Counted from the stretch's first letter, positions 16,811-27,805 are shown. The stretch: 64,000 nt of DNA from Archangium lipolyticum (GCF_024623785.1 NZ_JANKBZ010000023.1:1-64000); one strand, 5' to 3'. Made by a program: numbers and translations. Notes: generated from the sequence alone by a model not told the origin.

Positions 16811-17197
16811 GTGGACCACGTCGAATTCGGCAAGTATCTGTCCCAGCAGCGCGAGCTGCGCGGCCTGTCCCGCGACGAGGTGTCGCAGGTGACGAAGATC
16901 TCCCCCAGCCTCATCGCCGCGCTGGAGGAGGGGCAGATGGAGCGTCTGCCCGCGCGCGTCTTCGTGCTCAACTACATCCGTGCCTACGCCACCGTCATCG
17001 GGCTGGCGCCGGAAGAGGCCGTGCTGCGCTACGAGGAGGTGGACAAGGCGACACCGGAGCCGAGTCCGGTGGTGCTGGAGCGCGAGCGGCGGCGCCGGGC
17101 GTGGCTCATCCTCTGCGTGGTGCTGGCCGTGCTGGGGGTGGGGGCGTACGTGGCCCTGGTGATGACCGGGAAGCTTCCCAGCCCCCTCCCGGGTTGA
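16811..17197 (+). CDS. RodZ-like HTH membrane protein
   Basis: 128 residues from a GTG at 16811, behind GGAGAGAG. It has an N-terminal HTH_25-type helix-turn-helix (residues about 4-70, with FGKYLSQQRELRGLSRDEVSQVTKIS). A basic patch RERRRR comes just before a single membrane helix (about residues 96-118). The short tail ends at PSPLPG. The layout is like the cytoplasmic and membrane part of RodZ but without its periplasmic domain. It sits between tgl and recO and may be co-expressed with both. Confidence 0.75.
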   Translation: MDHVEFGKYLSQQRELRGLSRDEVSQVTKISPSLIAALEEGQMERLPARVFVLNYIRAYATVIGLAPEEAVLRYEEVDKATPEPSPVVLERERRRRAWLILCVVLAVLGVGAYVALVMTGKLPSPLPG

Positions 17198-17205
17198 TTG
17201 GAACC

Positions 17206-17940
17206 ATGGAGCGTTTCGTCGACGAGGCGCTGGTCCTCTCCACGGTGGACTACGGGGAAGCCGACCGGCTGGTCACGCTCCTCACGCGCGAACACGGCAA
17301 GCTGACGGCCTTCGCGGCCGGAGCCCGCAAGAGCAAGCGGCGCTTCGCCGGCGCGCTGGAGCCCTACATGCGGCTGCGCGTGCAGCTGGTGGAGACGCGC
17401 GGCTCCACGGTGCGCCTGGACTCGGCCGACATCGTGGCCGGCTACTACGGGGCCCGCGCGGATCTCCCCCTCATCGCCCGCGCCCTCTACGCGGTGGAGC
17501 TGTGCCGCGAGCTGACGCGCGACCACGAGCCCAACACGGAGCTCTTCGAGCTGCTGGAGGACTACCTGCGCAAGCTGGACGCGAACGAGGCCGGTCCCAC
17601 CTCGCTGCTGGCCTTCGAGCTGTCCGCGCTGGCCCACGCCGGGCTCATGCCGCGCTTCGACTCGTGCGCGCTGTGTGGTGGCTCGCCGGGCGAGCGTCCT
17701 CGCTTCGACCAGGCCCACGGCGGCGCGGTCTGCGAGGCCTGCTCGGGCCGGGCGCGTGACGCGGTGGCCGTGCCGCCCCAGCTGCTGTCCGGGCTCCGGG
17801 CGCTGCAGGAGGGCCAGCGCACGCCCCTGCCGCCGGAGCTTCGCGCGCGTGCGCGGGGCGTGCTCAACGTCTTCATCTCCCACCACCTCGGCCGCCGCCT
17901 CAAGAGCGTGGACTTCATGGCCCAGGTCGGTCTGGACTGA
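17206..17940 (+). CDS. recO: DNA repair protein RecO
   Basis: RecO loads RecA onto SSB-coated single-stranded DNA in the RecFOR pathway. The ATG at 17206 gives MERFVDEALVLSTVDYGEADRLVTLLTREHGKLTAFAAGARKSKRRF, a typical RecO OB-fold start. Overall length is 244 residues. A C4-type zinc site (CALC near residue 150, CEAC near residue 173) is retained. It begins eight bases after the RodZ-like gene. Confidence 0.93.
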   Translation: MERFVDEALVLSTVDYGEADRLVTLLTREHGKLTAFAAGARKSKRRFAGALEPYMRLRVQLVETRGSTVRLDSADIVAGYYGARADLPLIARALYAVELCRELTRDHEPNTELFELLEDYLRKLDANEAGPTSLLAFELSALAHAGLMPRFDSCALCGGSPGERPRFDQAHGGAVCEACSGRARDAVAVPPQLLSGLRALQEGQRTPLPPELRARARGVLNVFISHHLGRRLKSVDFMAQVGLD

Positions 17941-17964
17941 CGGGCCGCTTCCAGGAGGCAGCAC

Positions 17965-18984
17965 ATGGCCAGGCAGGAGGGGGATTCGTCACTCGACGTG
18001 GTGTGCGTGGGCGAGACCCTGGTGGACTTCGTCCCGGCGGAGCCCGGCCAGCGCGTGCGCGACGTGACGGCGTGGAAGCCCTGCATCGGAGGCTCCCTGG
18101 CCAACGTCTCGGTGGGCGTGGCGCGGCTGGGCGGCCGCTCGGCCTATGTCGGCGTGGTGGGCGAGGACGAATTCGGCCACTTCCTGCACGAGCGCCTCGC
18201 CGCCGAGGGCGTGGACGTCAGCCACATGCGCCACACGGACGAGGGGAGGACGGGGCTCGTCTTCATCTCGATCGACGCGCGGGGCGAGCGCAGCTTCACC
18301 TACTTCCGAACCCGCTCGGCCGAGTTCCTGCTGAGCGCGCGGGACGTGCATCCCGGCTTCCTCGCGAAGGGGAGGGTGGTGCACTGCGGGACGAACTCGC
18401 TGAAGCTGCCCGAGGCCCGGGCGGCCATGCTGCGCACCCTGGAGCTGGCGCGCGGAGCGGGGCGCATCGTGAGCTGCGATCCCAACATCCGCATCCACGC
18501 GTGGGAGGACCCGGAGGTGCTGCGCGAGCTGCTCCGGCACCTGCTGCCGGGGTGCACGGTGGTGAAGCTCTCCGAGGAGGAGGTGGCCTTCGCCACCGGG
18601 AAGACGGACCCGGAGGAGGCGCTGCGGCACCTGGCGGGGCTGGGGGTGCTGCTGCCCGTGGTGACGCTGGGCCCGGCGGGGGCCGTCTTCCTCTGGCGGG
18701 ACGAGGTGGTGCGGGTGCCCGCGCCCCGGGCGCGCGTGGTGGACACCACCGGGGCGGGGGATGGCTTCACGTCGGCCTTCCTGCTCGGACTGAGCCGGCG
18801 GTACGGGGAGGCCTCGGAGCTGGCGCGGGCCACTCGCGAGGATCTGGAGGCCCTGGCCACGTTCGGGTGCGTCGTGGGCTCCCGGGTGGTGGAGCACGTC
18901 GGCGCCGTGTCGGGCCTGCCCTTCCGGGACGAGGTGGCCGCCCTGTTGCCTCCAGGGCTACGGATGGAAGCGCCGACCCGCTGA
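17965..18984 (+). CDS. PfkB-family sugar kinase
   Basis: A 339-residue kinase that should phosphorylate a sugar or sugar-like alcohol using ATP. The start is the ATG behind AGGAGG. The two PfkB signatures are present: GGSLANVSVGVARLGG near residue 44, and DTTGAGDGFTSAFLLG near residue 257, which holds the anion hole and the catalytic Asp of GAGD. The N-terminus (VVCVGETLVDFVP) resembles fructokinases and ribokinase-like enzymes. The substrate cannot be fixed from sequence. Confidence 0.85.
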   Translation: MARQEGDSSLDVVCVGETLVDFVPAEPGQRVRDVTAWKPCIGGSLANVSVGVARLGGRSAYVGVVGEDEFGHFLHERLAAEGVDVSHMRHTDEGRTGLVFISIDARGERSFTYFRTRSAEFLLSARDVHPGFLAKGRVVHCGTNSLKLPEARAAMLRTLELARGAGRIVSCDPNIRIHAWEDPEVLRELLRHLLPGCTVVKLSEEEVAFATGKTDPEEALRHLAGLGVLLPVVTLGPAGAVFLWRDEVVRVPAPRARVVDTTGAGDGFTSAFLLGLSRRYGEASELARATREDLEALATFGCVVGSRVVEHVGAVSGLPFRDEVAALLPPGLRMEAPTR

Positions 18985-18994
18985 GTCGCTCTTG

Positions 18995-19023
18995 TCGACC
19001 CGGCGCGCTCCCCCGGCTAGAAT
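18995..19023 (+). promoter_or_regulatory. Candidate sigma-70-type promoter of the Ser/Thr kinase gene
   Basis: TCGACC (18995-19000) and TAGAAT (19018-19023), 17 bases apart, end ten bases before the ATG at 19033. A start point about seven bases after the -10 would give an almost leaderless mRNA, in line with the absence of a ribosome-binding site there. Confidence 0.45.
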
Positions 19024-19032
19024 GCCCGCCCA

Positions 19033-21168
19033 ATGGCCAATCAGGGGCCCCAAGGCAGCGCGGGTCTCGACTTCGATCGCGGACGCCGCATCGGTAAGTA
19101 CGAGATCGTCACCCGTCTCTCCATGGGAGGGATGGCGGAGCTCTTCCTCGCCTTCACGGCGGGACCGGGCGGGTTCCGTAAATTCGTCGCGCTGAAGCAG
19201 ATCCTCCCGGACGTCCAGAAGGACGACCAGTTCGTCAAGATGTTCCTGGACGAGGCGCGCATCACCGCCTCGCTCGCCCACGCCAACATCGGTCAGGTCT
19301 TCGACCTGGGAGATCAGGACGGCGAGCTGTACCTGGCCATGGAGTTCCTGGCCGGGCAGAACCTGGAGCAGATCCTCGTCGCCTCCAGCAAGCAGCAGCG
19401 CCCGCTGCCCCTGGGGTTCTCGGCTCGCGCGGTGCGGGATGCGTGCCTCGGGCTGCACTACGCGCACAGCTACACCGACCCCTCGGGCAAGCCCCGGCCG
19501 GTGGTTCACCGCGACGTGTCCCCGAAGAACATCATGGTCACCTTCGACGGCAACGTGAAGGTGATCGACTTCGGCATCGCCAAGGCGAAGGGGCGGCTCG
19601 GCCGGACGCAGGTGGGCATGGTGAAGGGCACCACCGGCTACATGTCTCCCGAGCAGGTGCGGGGCTCCGAGCAGCTCGATGGCCGCAGCGATCTCTTCTG
19701 CGTCGGCGTCATCCTGCACGAGATGCTGTGCGGACGCCGGCTGTTCTCCGGGGCCCACGAGGCCGAGGTGATGATGAAGATCGCCGACGCGGAGGTGACC
19801 TCCCCGTCGAGCATCAACCCGCGCATCCCCGAGGCGCTGGCCCAGGTGGTGATGCGCGCGCTGGCGCGTGAGCCGGCGGATCGTTTCGCCTCGGGCCGGG
19901 AGATGGCCCGCGCCATCGAGGCCGCTTGCGGCGCGGAGCTCTTCCACGAGGAGCAGCTGGCCGCGGTGATGCGGCAGCTCTTCGAGGACAAGATCCAGAA
20001 GACGCGCGAGCTCCTGGAGAGCGCCAACGAGGGAGATCCGCCGACCGGGAAGTTCGTGGCGCCCGTCCTCCCCGGCCGCTCCGCCAACCCGACCAGTCCA
20101 CCTCGTGCCGCCAAGTCGTCCTCGGGGGTGACTCCGGCGCCGAAGCCCGCGGGGGGATCCGGGCCCAAGCCCGCTCCGCGCCGGCCCACGTCCACGTCCA
20201 CCCCCACTGCCGCGCCCCCTTCCACCCGGACTCCCGCTCCCCGGTCGGGTGCGTTCTCCCGCCCGCAGGCCGCGGCTCCCGAGCCGGATGAGGAGGAGGA
20301 TGACGAGCTCGCGAAGACCCGGCCCGTCCGCAGGCAGCCCGTGGTGCGCGCTCCAAGCGGCGTGACCGAGGACGCGGCGTCGGAGCCGCGCACCCTGCCA
20401 GGCCGGGCCCCCGTGCCTCAGGCGGAAGCGCCTCGCGAGGGGTCGGGCTGGGGAGGACGGATCTTCCTGCTGCTCCTGCTGGCGGCCATTGGCGGCGCCA
20501 TCTACTACCCGCCGACGCGGGCCCTGCTGACACCCCTCTACGCGGCCGCCCTGAAGGAGCTGAAAGGGGAGGAGTTGCCGAACGGGCCGCCCCCGGCGGA
20601 GCCATTGCCGGTGCCCGCTCCTCCCGAGACCCCGCCCGAGACGGCCGAGCAGCCCGTTCTGGCCCAGCAGGAGCCCGCTCCCACGCAGGAGCCCGCTGTC
20701 GTCCAGGAGCCGGAGCCGGAGGCCGTTGCCTCGGCCGAGCGCCCGTCGAAGTCCAGGGCCGACGCCCGGAAGACGCGGAATCAGGCCACCGCCACTCCCA
20801 AGACCGTGCCGGAGCCGAAGCCGGCCGCCGGAACGAAGTCGAAGCCCGTGGCCGACGCGAAGCCGGCCCCCGAGCCCGCGACCAACGGCGAGCCCGAGGT
20901 CATCGATACGCGTACCTCTCGAGGCGCGGCGAAGGCGGAGCTCGGCTGGCTCACGCTCTACACCGTGCCCCGGTCCGCGGTGTTCGATGGTGACAATCAG
21001 CTGGGGACCACCCCCCTGCGCAAGGTGCCGCTGCCGGTGGCCACCTACCGTCTGCGGGTGGTGGATCCGGACGGCGCCAGCCGCATGCTGTCGGCCCCCA
21101 TCAGGCCGGGTGAGCACACGGAGATGTCCGTCCGTGTCGGCGATCTGCCCTTGTGGGACGAACAGTAA
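19033..21168 (+). CDS. Eukaryote-like Ser/Thr protein kinase with C-terminal PEGA-like domain
   Basis: A 711-residue membrane kinase. The kinase domain (about 22-300) has the glycine loop LSMGGMAELF, the ATP lysine in VALK (Lys55), the catalytic loop HRDVSPKN (159-166) and DFG (179-181), plus GTTGYMSPEQ in the activation region. A Pro/Ala-rich acidic linker (about 335-470) leads to one membrane helix (about 476-492). A second low-complexity linker follows. The C-terminal domain at about 638-705 (WLTLYTVPRSAVFDGDNQLGTTPL) resembles a PEGA domain. Kinase inside, PEGA-like domain outside is a common myxobacterial layout. The substrates are unknown; several FHA proteins are encoded 9-14 kb downstream. 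Confidence 0.9.
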   Translation: MANQGPQGSAGLDFDRGRRIGKYEIVTRLSMGGMAELFLAFTAGPGGFRKFVALKQILPDVQKDDQFVKMFLDEARITASLAHANIGQVFDLGDQDGELYLAMEFLAGQNLEQILVASSKQQRPLPLGFSARAVRDACLGLHYAHSYTDPSGKPRPVVHRDVSPKNIMVTFDGNVKVIDFGIAKAKGRLGRTQVGMVKGTTGYMSPEQVRGSEQLDGRSDLFCVGVILHEMLCGRRLFSGAHEAEVMMKIADAEVTSPSSINPRIPEALAQVVMRALAREPADRFASGREMARAIEAACGAELFHEEQLAAVMRQLFEDKIQKTRELLESANEGDPPTGKFVAPVLPGRSANPTSPPRAAKSSSGVTPAPKPAGGSGPKPAPRRPTSTSTPTAAPPSTRTPAPRSGAFSRPQAAAPEPDEEEDDELAKTRPVRRQPVVRAPSGVTEDAASEPRTLPGRAPVPQAEAPREGSGWGGRIFLLLLLAAIGGAIYYPPTRALLTPLYAAALKELKGEELPNGPPPAEPLPVPAPPETPPETAEQPVLAQQEPAPTQEPAVVQEPEPEAVASAERPSKSRADARKTRNQATATPKTVPEPKPAAGTKSKPVADAKPAPEPATNGEPEVIDTRTSRGAAKAELGWLTLYTVPRSAVFDGDNQLGTTPLRKVPLPVATYRLRVVDPDGASRMLSAPIRPGEHTEMSVRVGDLPLWDEQ

Positions 21169-21216
21169 CGGCCGTCCTTGACGCTCCAGGACCCCATCAC
21201 TAGGGTCCGCGGCGCC

Positions 21217-22186
<970 letters not shown>

Positions 22187-22197
<11 letters not shown>

Positions 22198-24286
22198 TCT
22201 GCTCCTGGAGATCGGCGCCGAGGAGATCCCCGCCTCGTTCATCCTGCCGGCGCTGGAGGACCTCAAGCGCGTCATCACCGAGCGCGCGGCCGAGGCGCGG
22301 CTGAAGCACGGCGAGGTGCGCACCTACGGCACGCCGCGGCGGCTGGCGGTGTGGGTGAAGGACGTCGCGGAGCGGGGTGAGGACATCACCCGCGAGGTGC
22401 TCGGCCCGAGCGCGAAGGCGGCCTTCGACAAGGACGGCAAGCCCACCAAGGCGGCGGAGAAGTTCGCCGAGAGCCAGAAGCTGTCGGTGGACCAGTTGCT
22501 GCGCATGCAGACGCCCAAGGGCGAGTACCTGGGCGCGAAGGTGGAGGAGAAGGGCCGTCCCGCGGCGGACATCTTCAAGGACATCCTCCACACGGCGGTG
22601 CACGGCATCAACTTCCGCAAGACGATGCGCTGGGGTGACGTGGACCAGGCCTTCGCGCGGCCCGTGCAGTGGGTGGTGGCGCTGCTGGGCGGCGAGGTGC
22701 TGCCGGTGGTGCTCGGCGACGTGAAGAGCGGCCGGACGACGTACGGCCACCGCTTCCTGTCGCCCGCGGCCATCGAGATCTCCAAGCCCTCGGACTACGA
22801 GGCGGCCCTGGAGAAGGCGAACGTGGTGCCGGACTTCTCCAAGCGGCGCGCCCAGGTGCTGGAGCGGGTGCGCGCGGCGGCCCAGCAGGCGGGCGGCAAG
22901 CTCATGGAGGACGACTCCCTCGTGGACCAGGTGACCAACCTGGTGGAGCTGCCCAACCCGGTGGTGGGCAGCTTCGAGGAGCGCCACCTGGACCTGCCCC
23001 CCGAGGTGCTGGTGCAGGAGATGAAGAGCCACCAGCGCTACTTCTCCGTGGTGGACGCCAACGGGAAGCTGCTGCCGCGCTTCATCGCCGTGTCCAACAC
23101 GCCGGTGCGCGACGTGAACGTGTCCCTGCGCGGCTACCAGCGCGTGCTGCGCTCGCGTCTGGCCGACGGGCGCTTCTTCTTCGACGAGGATCGCAAGACG
23201 CCGCTCGAGGCCCGCACGGAGAAGCTGGCGCGCGTGGTGTGGCAGGGGCAGCTCGGCAGCTACGCCGAGAAGGTCGAGCGCTTCCGCTCGCTGGCGGTGA
23301 AGCTCGCCGGGTGGACGGGGAAGGGGAGCCTTCAGTCCACCATCGAGCGCGCCGCCACCCTGGCCAAGGCGGACCTCGTCACCGGCATGGTGGGCGAGTT
23401 CCCCGAGCTCCAGGGCGTCATGGGCCGCGAGTACGCCCGTGCCGGTGGTGAGCCCGAGGCGGTGGCCCTGGCCATCTTCGAGCACTACCTGCCGCGCACC
23501 GCCGAGGACTCGCTGCCGACGCAGGATCCCGGGGCCCTCATCGGCCTGGCGGACCGGCTGGACACGCTCTGTGGCATCTTCGCCATCGGCAAGGGCCCCA
23601 GCGGCGCGGCGGACCCGTTCGCCCTGCGGCGCGCGTGCCTGTCCGTCATCCGCATCGTCCTGGAGCGCGGCTACCGCTTCTCCCTGCCCCAGGCGGTGGA
23701 CGCGGCGCTGGAGCAGCTCGGGCCGAAGATCGCCAACGTCAAGCGCAAGGCCGGCGAGCCCGCGCCTCGCGAGCAGGTGCTCGAGTTCTTCCGCGGCCGC
23801 CTCAAGGCGCTGTGGATGGAGCAGTACCGCACGGACGTGGTGGAGGCGGTGCTGTCCGCCGGCTATGAGGACCTCGTGGCCGCGCACAAGCGGCTCCAGG
23901 CGCTCGCCCCGCTCGTGGGCCAGGCGGACTTCGCGCCCCTGGCGGTGGCCTTCAAGCGCGTGGTCAACATCGTCGAGAAGCAGGGCAAGGACGTGGCCCG
24001 CGGCGAGGTGGACTCCAACCGCCTCACCGACGACGCCGAGCGCCAGCTCCACTCGGCCTACCTCCAGGCGCGCAACCGCGTGGCCGACCGGGTCAAGGCC
24101 GACGACTTCTCCGGGGCCCTCAAGGAGATCACCGGCCTCAAGCCCACCGTGGACACCTTCTTCGACAAGGTGATGGTGATGGCCGAGGAGCGGGAACTGC
24201 GCGAGAACCGCATCCGGCTCCTCACGGAGATTGGCACGCTGTTCAATCAGGTGGCGGACTTCTCGAAGATCCAGTCGGAGGCCTGA
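22187..24286 (+). CDS. glyS: Glycyl-tRNA synthetase beta subunit
   Basis: Beta subunit that binds tRNA-Gly. A GTG start at 22187 lies inside the end of glyQ, behind GAGGCGGAGG, and gives [26 protein letters not shown]. It is 699 residues, normal length. Family segments include [32 protein letters not shown] and [22 protein letters not shown]. The HD-type and anticodon-binding parts lie towards the C-terminus. A small inverted repeat (24294-24312) follows the stop, without a U tract. Confidence 0.97.
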
Positions 24287-24361
24287 GCTCCGCCTGGTGG
24301 GTTGGTCACCAGAGTGGGGGACGTGAGATGGTGGGTACGGAATAGCCGGGGTCCTTTGTAG

Positions 24362-24390
24362 TTGCCCGGCGGTAGAGCGGTTTCTACACT
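24362..24390 (+). promoter_or_regulatory. Candidate promoter of the Tad-like cluster
   Basis: TTGCCC (24362-24367) and TACACT (24385-24390) with a 17-base spacer, ending 13 bases before the ATG at 24404. The 117-base gap after glyS is the natural place for the promoter of the lipoprotein pair that opens the cluster. Confidence 0.4.
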
Positions 24391-24403
24391 CCGCCCCCCT
24401 TAC

Positions 24404-25783
24404 ATGCGCCCCCTTCTCCCGAGTCTCGCGCTGCTTGTCGCCGCCGCGTGCACGTCCACCGCGCCGCGGCCCCCGCCGACCGACCGCTTCGTCTACCCGG
24501 CCGGTCTCGTGTACCGGAGCGTCCCCGGTTCCACCAATGGCGTCCTCTATGTCGCGAGCGCCAACTTCGACCGATGCTTCGATGACGGCACGCTCATGGC
24601 GGTCGACCTGGACCGCGTGGGCGCCGACACGAACCGCCTGCCGGCCCTCGGCTCGGCGAGCGGCGCCGCGGTGGACATCCCCCAACTGAACGTCGCGCCG
24701 GAGTCGATCCGCACGATTCCCAGCTACGCGGGCGAGATGGCCCTCTGGGAGCGCACCGACGGCAACGTGCCCCGGCTCTTCGTCCCCACCCGCTCGGACG
24801 GCAACAACCTCTACTACGTGGATGTCCCGGAGCCGACGCGGCTGTGCTCGGGCGAGGGCTGCGCCGAGGGGAGGGTGTCCCTGCAGAATGTTCCGGGGAG
24901 CGCGAACGATGTCCCCCGCGCGGCCGCGCCCTTCGGCATTGCCATCGGCACCGGGGGAGACGTGTGGCTGACGCACCTGGACCCGGCGGACTCGCCGGAA
25001 GAGTCGTTCGAGGCCTTCCGCTCCTACGTGGTGCGCCTGCCCGGTGATGCGCCGAGCGTGTCCGCGGAGAACTTCGTCACCCTCTCCACCCCCGAGCTCC
25101 CCATGGGCGGCAACTCGGTGGTGCTGAGCGAGCGGTACGCGTTCGTCACCGGCCGGTTCGCTGGCGGCATCACGTCCCTGTCCCGGCGGTTCCTCGTGCG
25201 CGTGCTGGACAGGACGGACACGAGCCGGCTCATCGACCCCGGGCTGGACGTGGGCTTCGCCGCGCTGGATGCGCGCGGTCTCGCGCTGACCGAGCGGGTG
25301 GCGTCCAGGCCCCAGCGGCTGTACGTGGCCGTGCGCGCGCCGGACTCGCTGCTGCTGGTGGACGTGCAGGGCATCGAGTCGACGTCGAGCTCGCCCCGGC
25401 TCACCGTGGTGGGCTCGGTCCCGCTGCCGAGCGGTCCCACCGAGGTGCGCCTGGTGCCCCGCGGGGAGACCCGCAGCGAGCTGGTGGTGGTGTCCTGCAG
25501 CGCGGCCGGCGTGGTGGCCATCTTCGACCCGGACGTGGGCCAGGTGGTGGCCCAGGTCCAGGTGGGCAACGAGGCGGCCACGGAGACTCCCCAGCCGTTC
25601 GGGCTCGCCGTGCAGCAGCAGGGCAACGCGGCGCGTATCTTCACCAGCAATTTCGGAGACGGGCGCGTTTCGGTGATCGACATCCCGGATCTCGCCAACC
25701 CGCAGCAGGCCCGCCTGGTGGCCCGGCTCGGGACCCGGCAGGACCTGCCGGGAGCCACCACGTGTCAGGAGGTACAGCAGTGA
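24404..25783 (+). CDS. Propeller-like lipoprotein 1 of the Tad-like cluster
   Basis: 459 residues. The ATG at 24404 gives a lipoprotein signal ending AAAC (Cys16). The rest reads as repeated beta blades typical of YncE/WD-like propellers, for example TNGVLYVASANFDRCFDDG, RLYVAVRAPDSLLLVD and GVVAIFDPDVGQVVAQV. The last blade is NFGDGRVSVIDIPDL. No enzyme motif is seen. Its stop overlaps the start of the second lipoprotein gene, so the two are translationally coupled and may act together in the periplasm or outer membrane. Confidence 0.75.
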   Translation: MRPLLPSLALLVAAACTSTAPRPPPTDRFVYPAGLVYRSVPGSTNGVLYVASANFDRCFDDGTLMAVDLDRVGADTNRLPALGSASGAAVDIPQLNVAPESIRTIPSYAGEMALWERTDGNVPRLFVPTRSDGNNLYYVDVPEPTRLCSGEGCAEGRVSLQNVPGSANDVPRAAAPFGIAIGTGGDVWLTHLDPADSPEESFEAFRSYVVRLPGDAPSVSAENFVTLSTPELPMGGNSVVLSERYAFVTGRFAGGITSLSRRFLVRVLDRTDTSRLIDPGLDVGFAALDARGLALTERVASRPQRLYVAVRAPDSLLLVDVQGIESTSSSPRLTVVGSVPLPSGPTEVRLVPRGETRSELVVVSCSAAGVVAIFDPDVGQVVAQVQVGNEAATETPQPFGLAVQQQGNAARIFTSNFGDGRVSVIDIPDLANPQQARLVARLGTRQDLPGATTCQEVQQ

Positions 25784-27744
25784 AGCGCGTCATCGTGTCG
25801 TTGATGGTGGGGCTGGGGGCGCTGCTGGCGGCCTGCACCCAGGAGGAGACCGCCCTTCCGTACGCCGGGCTGGTGGGCACCTACGATGTGACCCTGGTGG
25901 GGGCGCGGGTGTTCGTCACCTCCTCGGGCAACAACGAGCTGCGCGTGCTCGAGCTCGCGCAGGACATCAATGACCGGCAGTATGCCCGTGCCCCCAATCC
26001 CATTGAGCCGCTCTCCATCCCGGTGCTGAAGCGGCCCGAGGCCCTCACGCGGGACGTGCGCTACGACGACCAGGGCGCCGAGGTGACGGGTCCCTATGTG
26101 TACGCGCGCAGCAACGGCTCCACGGAGATCTCCGTGGTGGGCGCGGACCCCAGCCTTCTGCGCGAGGTGCGGCGGCTGTCGACCACCGAGCTGAGCGGGT
26201 CGTCGACGGGTCCTGTGACGGCCTTCGCGGCCCGTGGGCCCGACGCGGAAGGGCTGAGCACGCTCTATTACGCCACCCAGGAGACCTCCGGGGCCCAGCT
26301 GTGGCAGCTGCGGTTGCCGGGACCCGAGGCCCTGCTCGCGGGCGCCGAGATCGCCGCGCCCACGCCCCTCAAGGTGCTACCCAATGTGGCCGTGAGCTCG
26401 ATCCTCGTCATGCCCCAGCCCGGGGAGATCGCCGTGGCCACGCGTGGCGCGGCCGGCGTGCTTGGCAAGAGCTACAAGCTGAACCTGAACGGCGGGCCGG
26501 AGCTGGAGCTGAACTTCGCTGGCGCGCAGGTGCTCCAACTCGCCACCCACCCGAAGGTGACGTACGTGTTGCCGGAAGGCAGCCCCGAGCCCGAGAGGAC
26601 CCTCCAGGCGGGTGAGCGCATCTTCGGCGTCCTCGATGCGTCCAGCTGCGGCGGTCAGTCCCAGTGCTCGGGCGTGCTGGCGGTGGATTCCGCCACGGGC
26701 AGCGTGTCCAAGGACATCACCGGCTACCCCATGCTGCCCATCACCGGGAACGCCGGGTTGCCCATGGGCCTGTCGCTCTCCCCGAACACGCAGCTCCTGC
26801 TCCAGAGCGGCACCCGCTCCGTCGTGACCCAGGCCCTGCTGGGCATCGTGCCGCTCTCGGACGGGGAGATCCTCTTCTTCGACGCGGCGTTGCTGCGCCC
26901 GTTCGACGTCATCGATACGGGCCCGAGGGCCGCCGTCTCCTTCGTCAACGCCGCGGGCACCAGCCAGACCGAGTCCACCGCCATCATCGTCGATGCCGAG
27001 AAGGGCGATGTGACGAATGGTGTCACCCGCAACAACACGTACCAGCTCGTCTACCAGGGCGTCCTGCCGGGACTGGGCTCCGTGCCGTACACCCCGGGTT
27101 CGACGGCCTTCGAGATTCCCCCCGCGGCCTGGGCGGAGGGGGGGGCGCAGGTACGGCCGGGGGACATCATCCTCCTGACCCCGGAGACCACGGGCCAGCA
27201 GCCTTGCGCCACGAACGTGGTGGTGGGCTCGGTGCAGCCGCCGGCGAGCGCCGGGGCCAATGCCGTCCTGGTGCCCGCGGGCGCCATCCCCACGGAATGC
27301 GCCAACTTCACCCGCTTCCAGGTCCGGGCAGCGGGCAACCAGCCGCTGGTCCTCTCCGACAGCACGTCCTTCCTCCAGCGCCTGGGCGTCGGCGAGACCT
27401 ACACGCGCACCGGCCCCTACTACTTCCACCCGGATGGGTACGCGGGCCAGACCGAGGGTGTGGATGTCCGCATCAACGTCGCGAGGCTCCCCGAGGGCCT
27501 CGTGCGCGACGAACGTTATGTGGTGAACACCCTGTCCAACTACTTTCCGTTCGGCATCACGGTGGACCTCGGCATCCCGGCCCTGCAGACCTTCCGGCTG
27601 CCGGGACCCGTGGTCCAGGCGACCGTGGGTGATACCTCCTACGCCTATATTGCCTACCCCTCGGCGGATGGCATCCTCCAGGTGAACCTCGAGGCCATCT
27701 TCGTGGACGTGGCCAACAGCACCGGCGTGTACCCCTATCGGTGA
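25780..27744 (+). CDS. Propeller-like lipoprotein 2 of the Tad-like cluster
   Basis: 654 residues from a GTG at 25780 that overlaps the previous TGA and is preceded by AGGAGG. The signal peptide has a canonical lipobox LAAC (Cys19). Blade-like repeats are visible in the first half (GTYDVTLVGARVFVTSSGNNELRVLELAQD). The second half is beta-rich, with a few cysteines (SSCGGQSQCSG, QQPCATN, PTECANF). No known catalytic motif. A terminator-like hairpin follows. Confidence 0.72.
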   Translation: MKRVIVSLMVGLGALLAACTQEETALPYAGLVGTYDVTLVGARVFVTSSGNNELRVLELAQDINDRQYARAPNPIEPLSIPVLKRPEALTRDVRYDDQGAEVTGPYVYARSNGSTEISVVGADPSLLREVRRLSTTELSGSSTGPVTAFAARGPDAEGLSTLYYATQETSGAQLWQLRLPGPEALLAGAEIAAPTPLKVLPNVAVSSILVMPQPGEIAVATRGAAGVLGKSYKLNLNGGPELELNFAGAQVLQLATHPKVTYVLPEGSPEPERTLQAGERIFGVLDASSCGGQSQCSGVLAVDSATGSVSKDITGYPMLPITGNAGLPMGLSLSPNTQLLLQSGTRSVVTQALLGIVPLSDGEILFFDAALLRPFDVIDTGPRAAVSFVNAAGTSQTESTAIIVDAEKGDVTNGVTRNNTYQLVYQGVLPGLGSVPYTPGSTAFEIPPAAWAEGGAQVRPGDIILLTPETTGQQPCATNVVVGSVQPPASAGANAVLVPAGAIPTECANFTRFQVRAAGNQPLVLSDSTSFLQRLGVGETYTRTGPYYFHPDGYAGQTEGVDVRINVARLPEGLVRDERYVVNTLSNYFPFGITVDLGIPALQTFRLPGPVVQATVGDTSYAYIAYPSADGILQVNLEAIFVDVANSTGVYPYR

Positions 27745-27753
27745 TTTCGCGTC

Positions 27754-27782
27754 CCCGGACGCCTCTGCTATCGTCCGGGTTT
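27754..27782 (+). terminator. Hairpin after the lipoprotein pair
   Basis: CCCGGACG...CGTCCGGG (8 bp, 10-base loop) followed by TTTTC, 24 bases before the FHA gene at 27806. A short U tract makes partial termination likely. Confidence 0.5.
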
Positions 27783-27805
27783 CGTGGAATAGCGAGTCAA
27801 GACTG

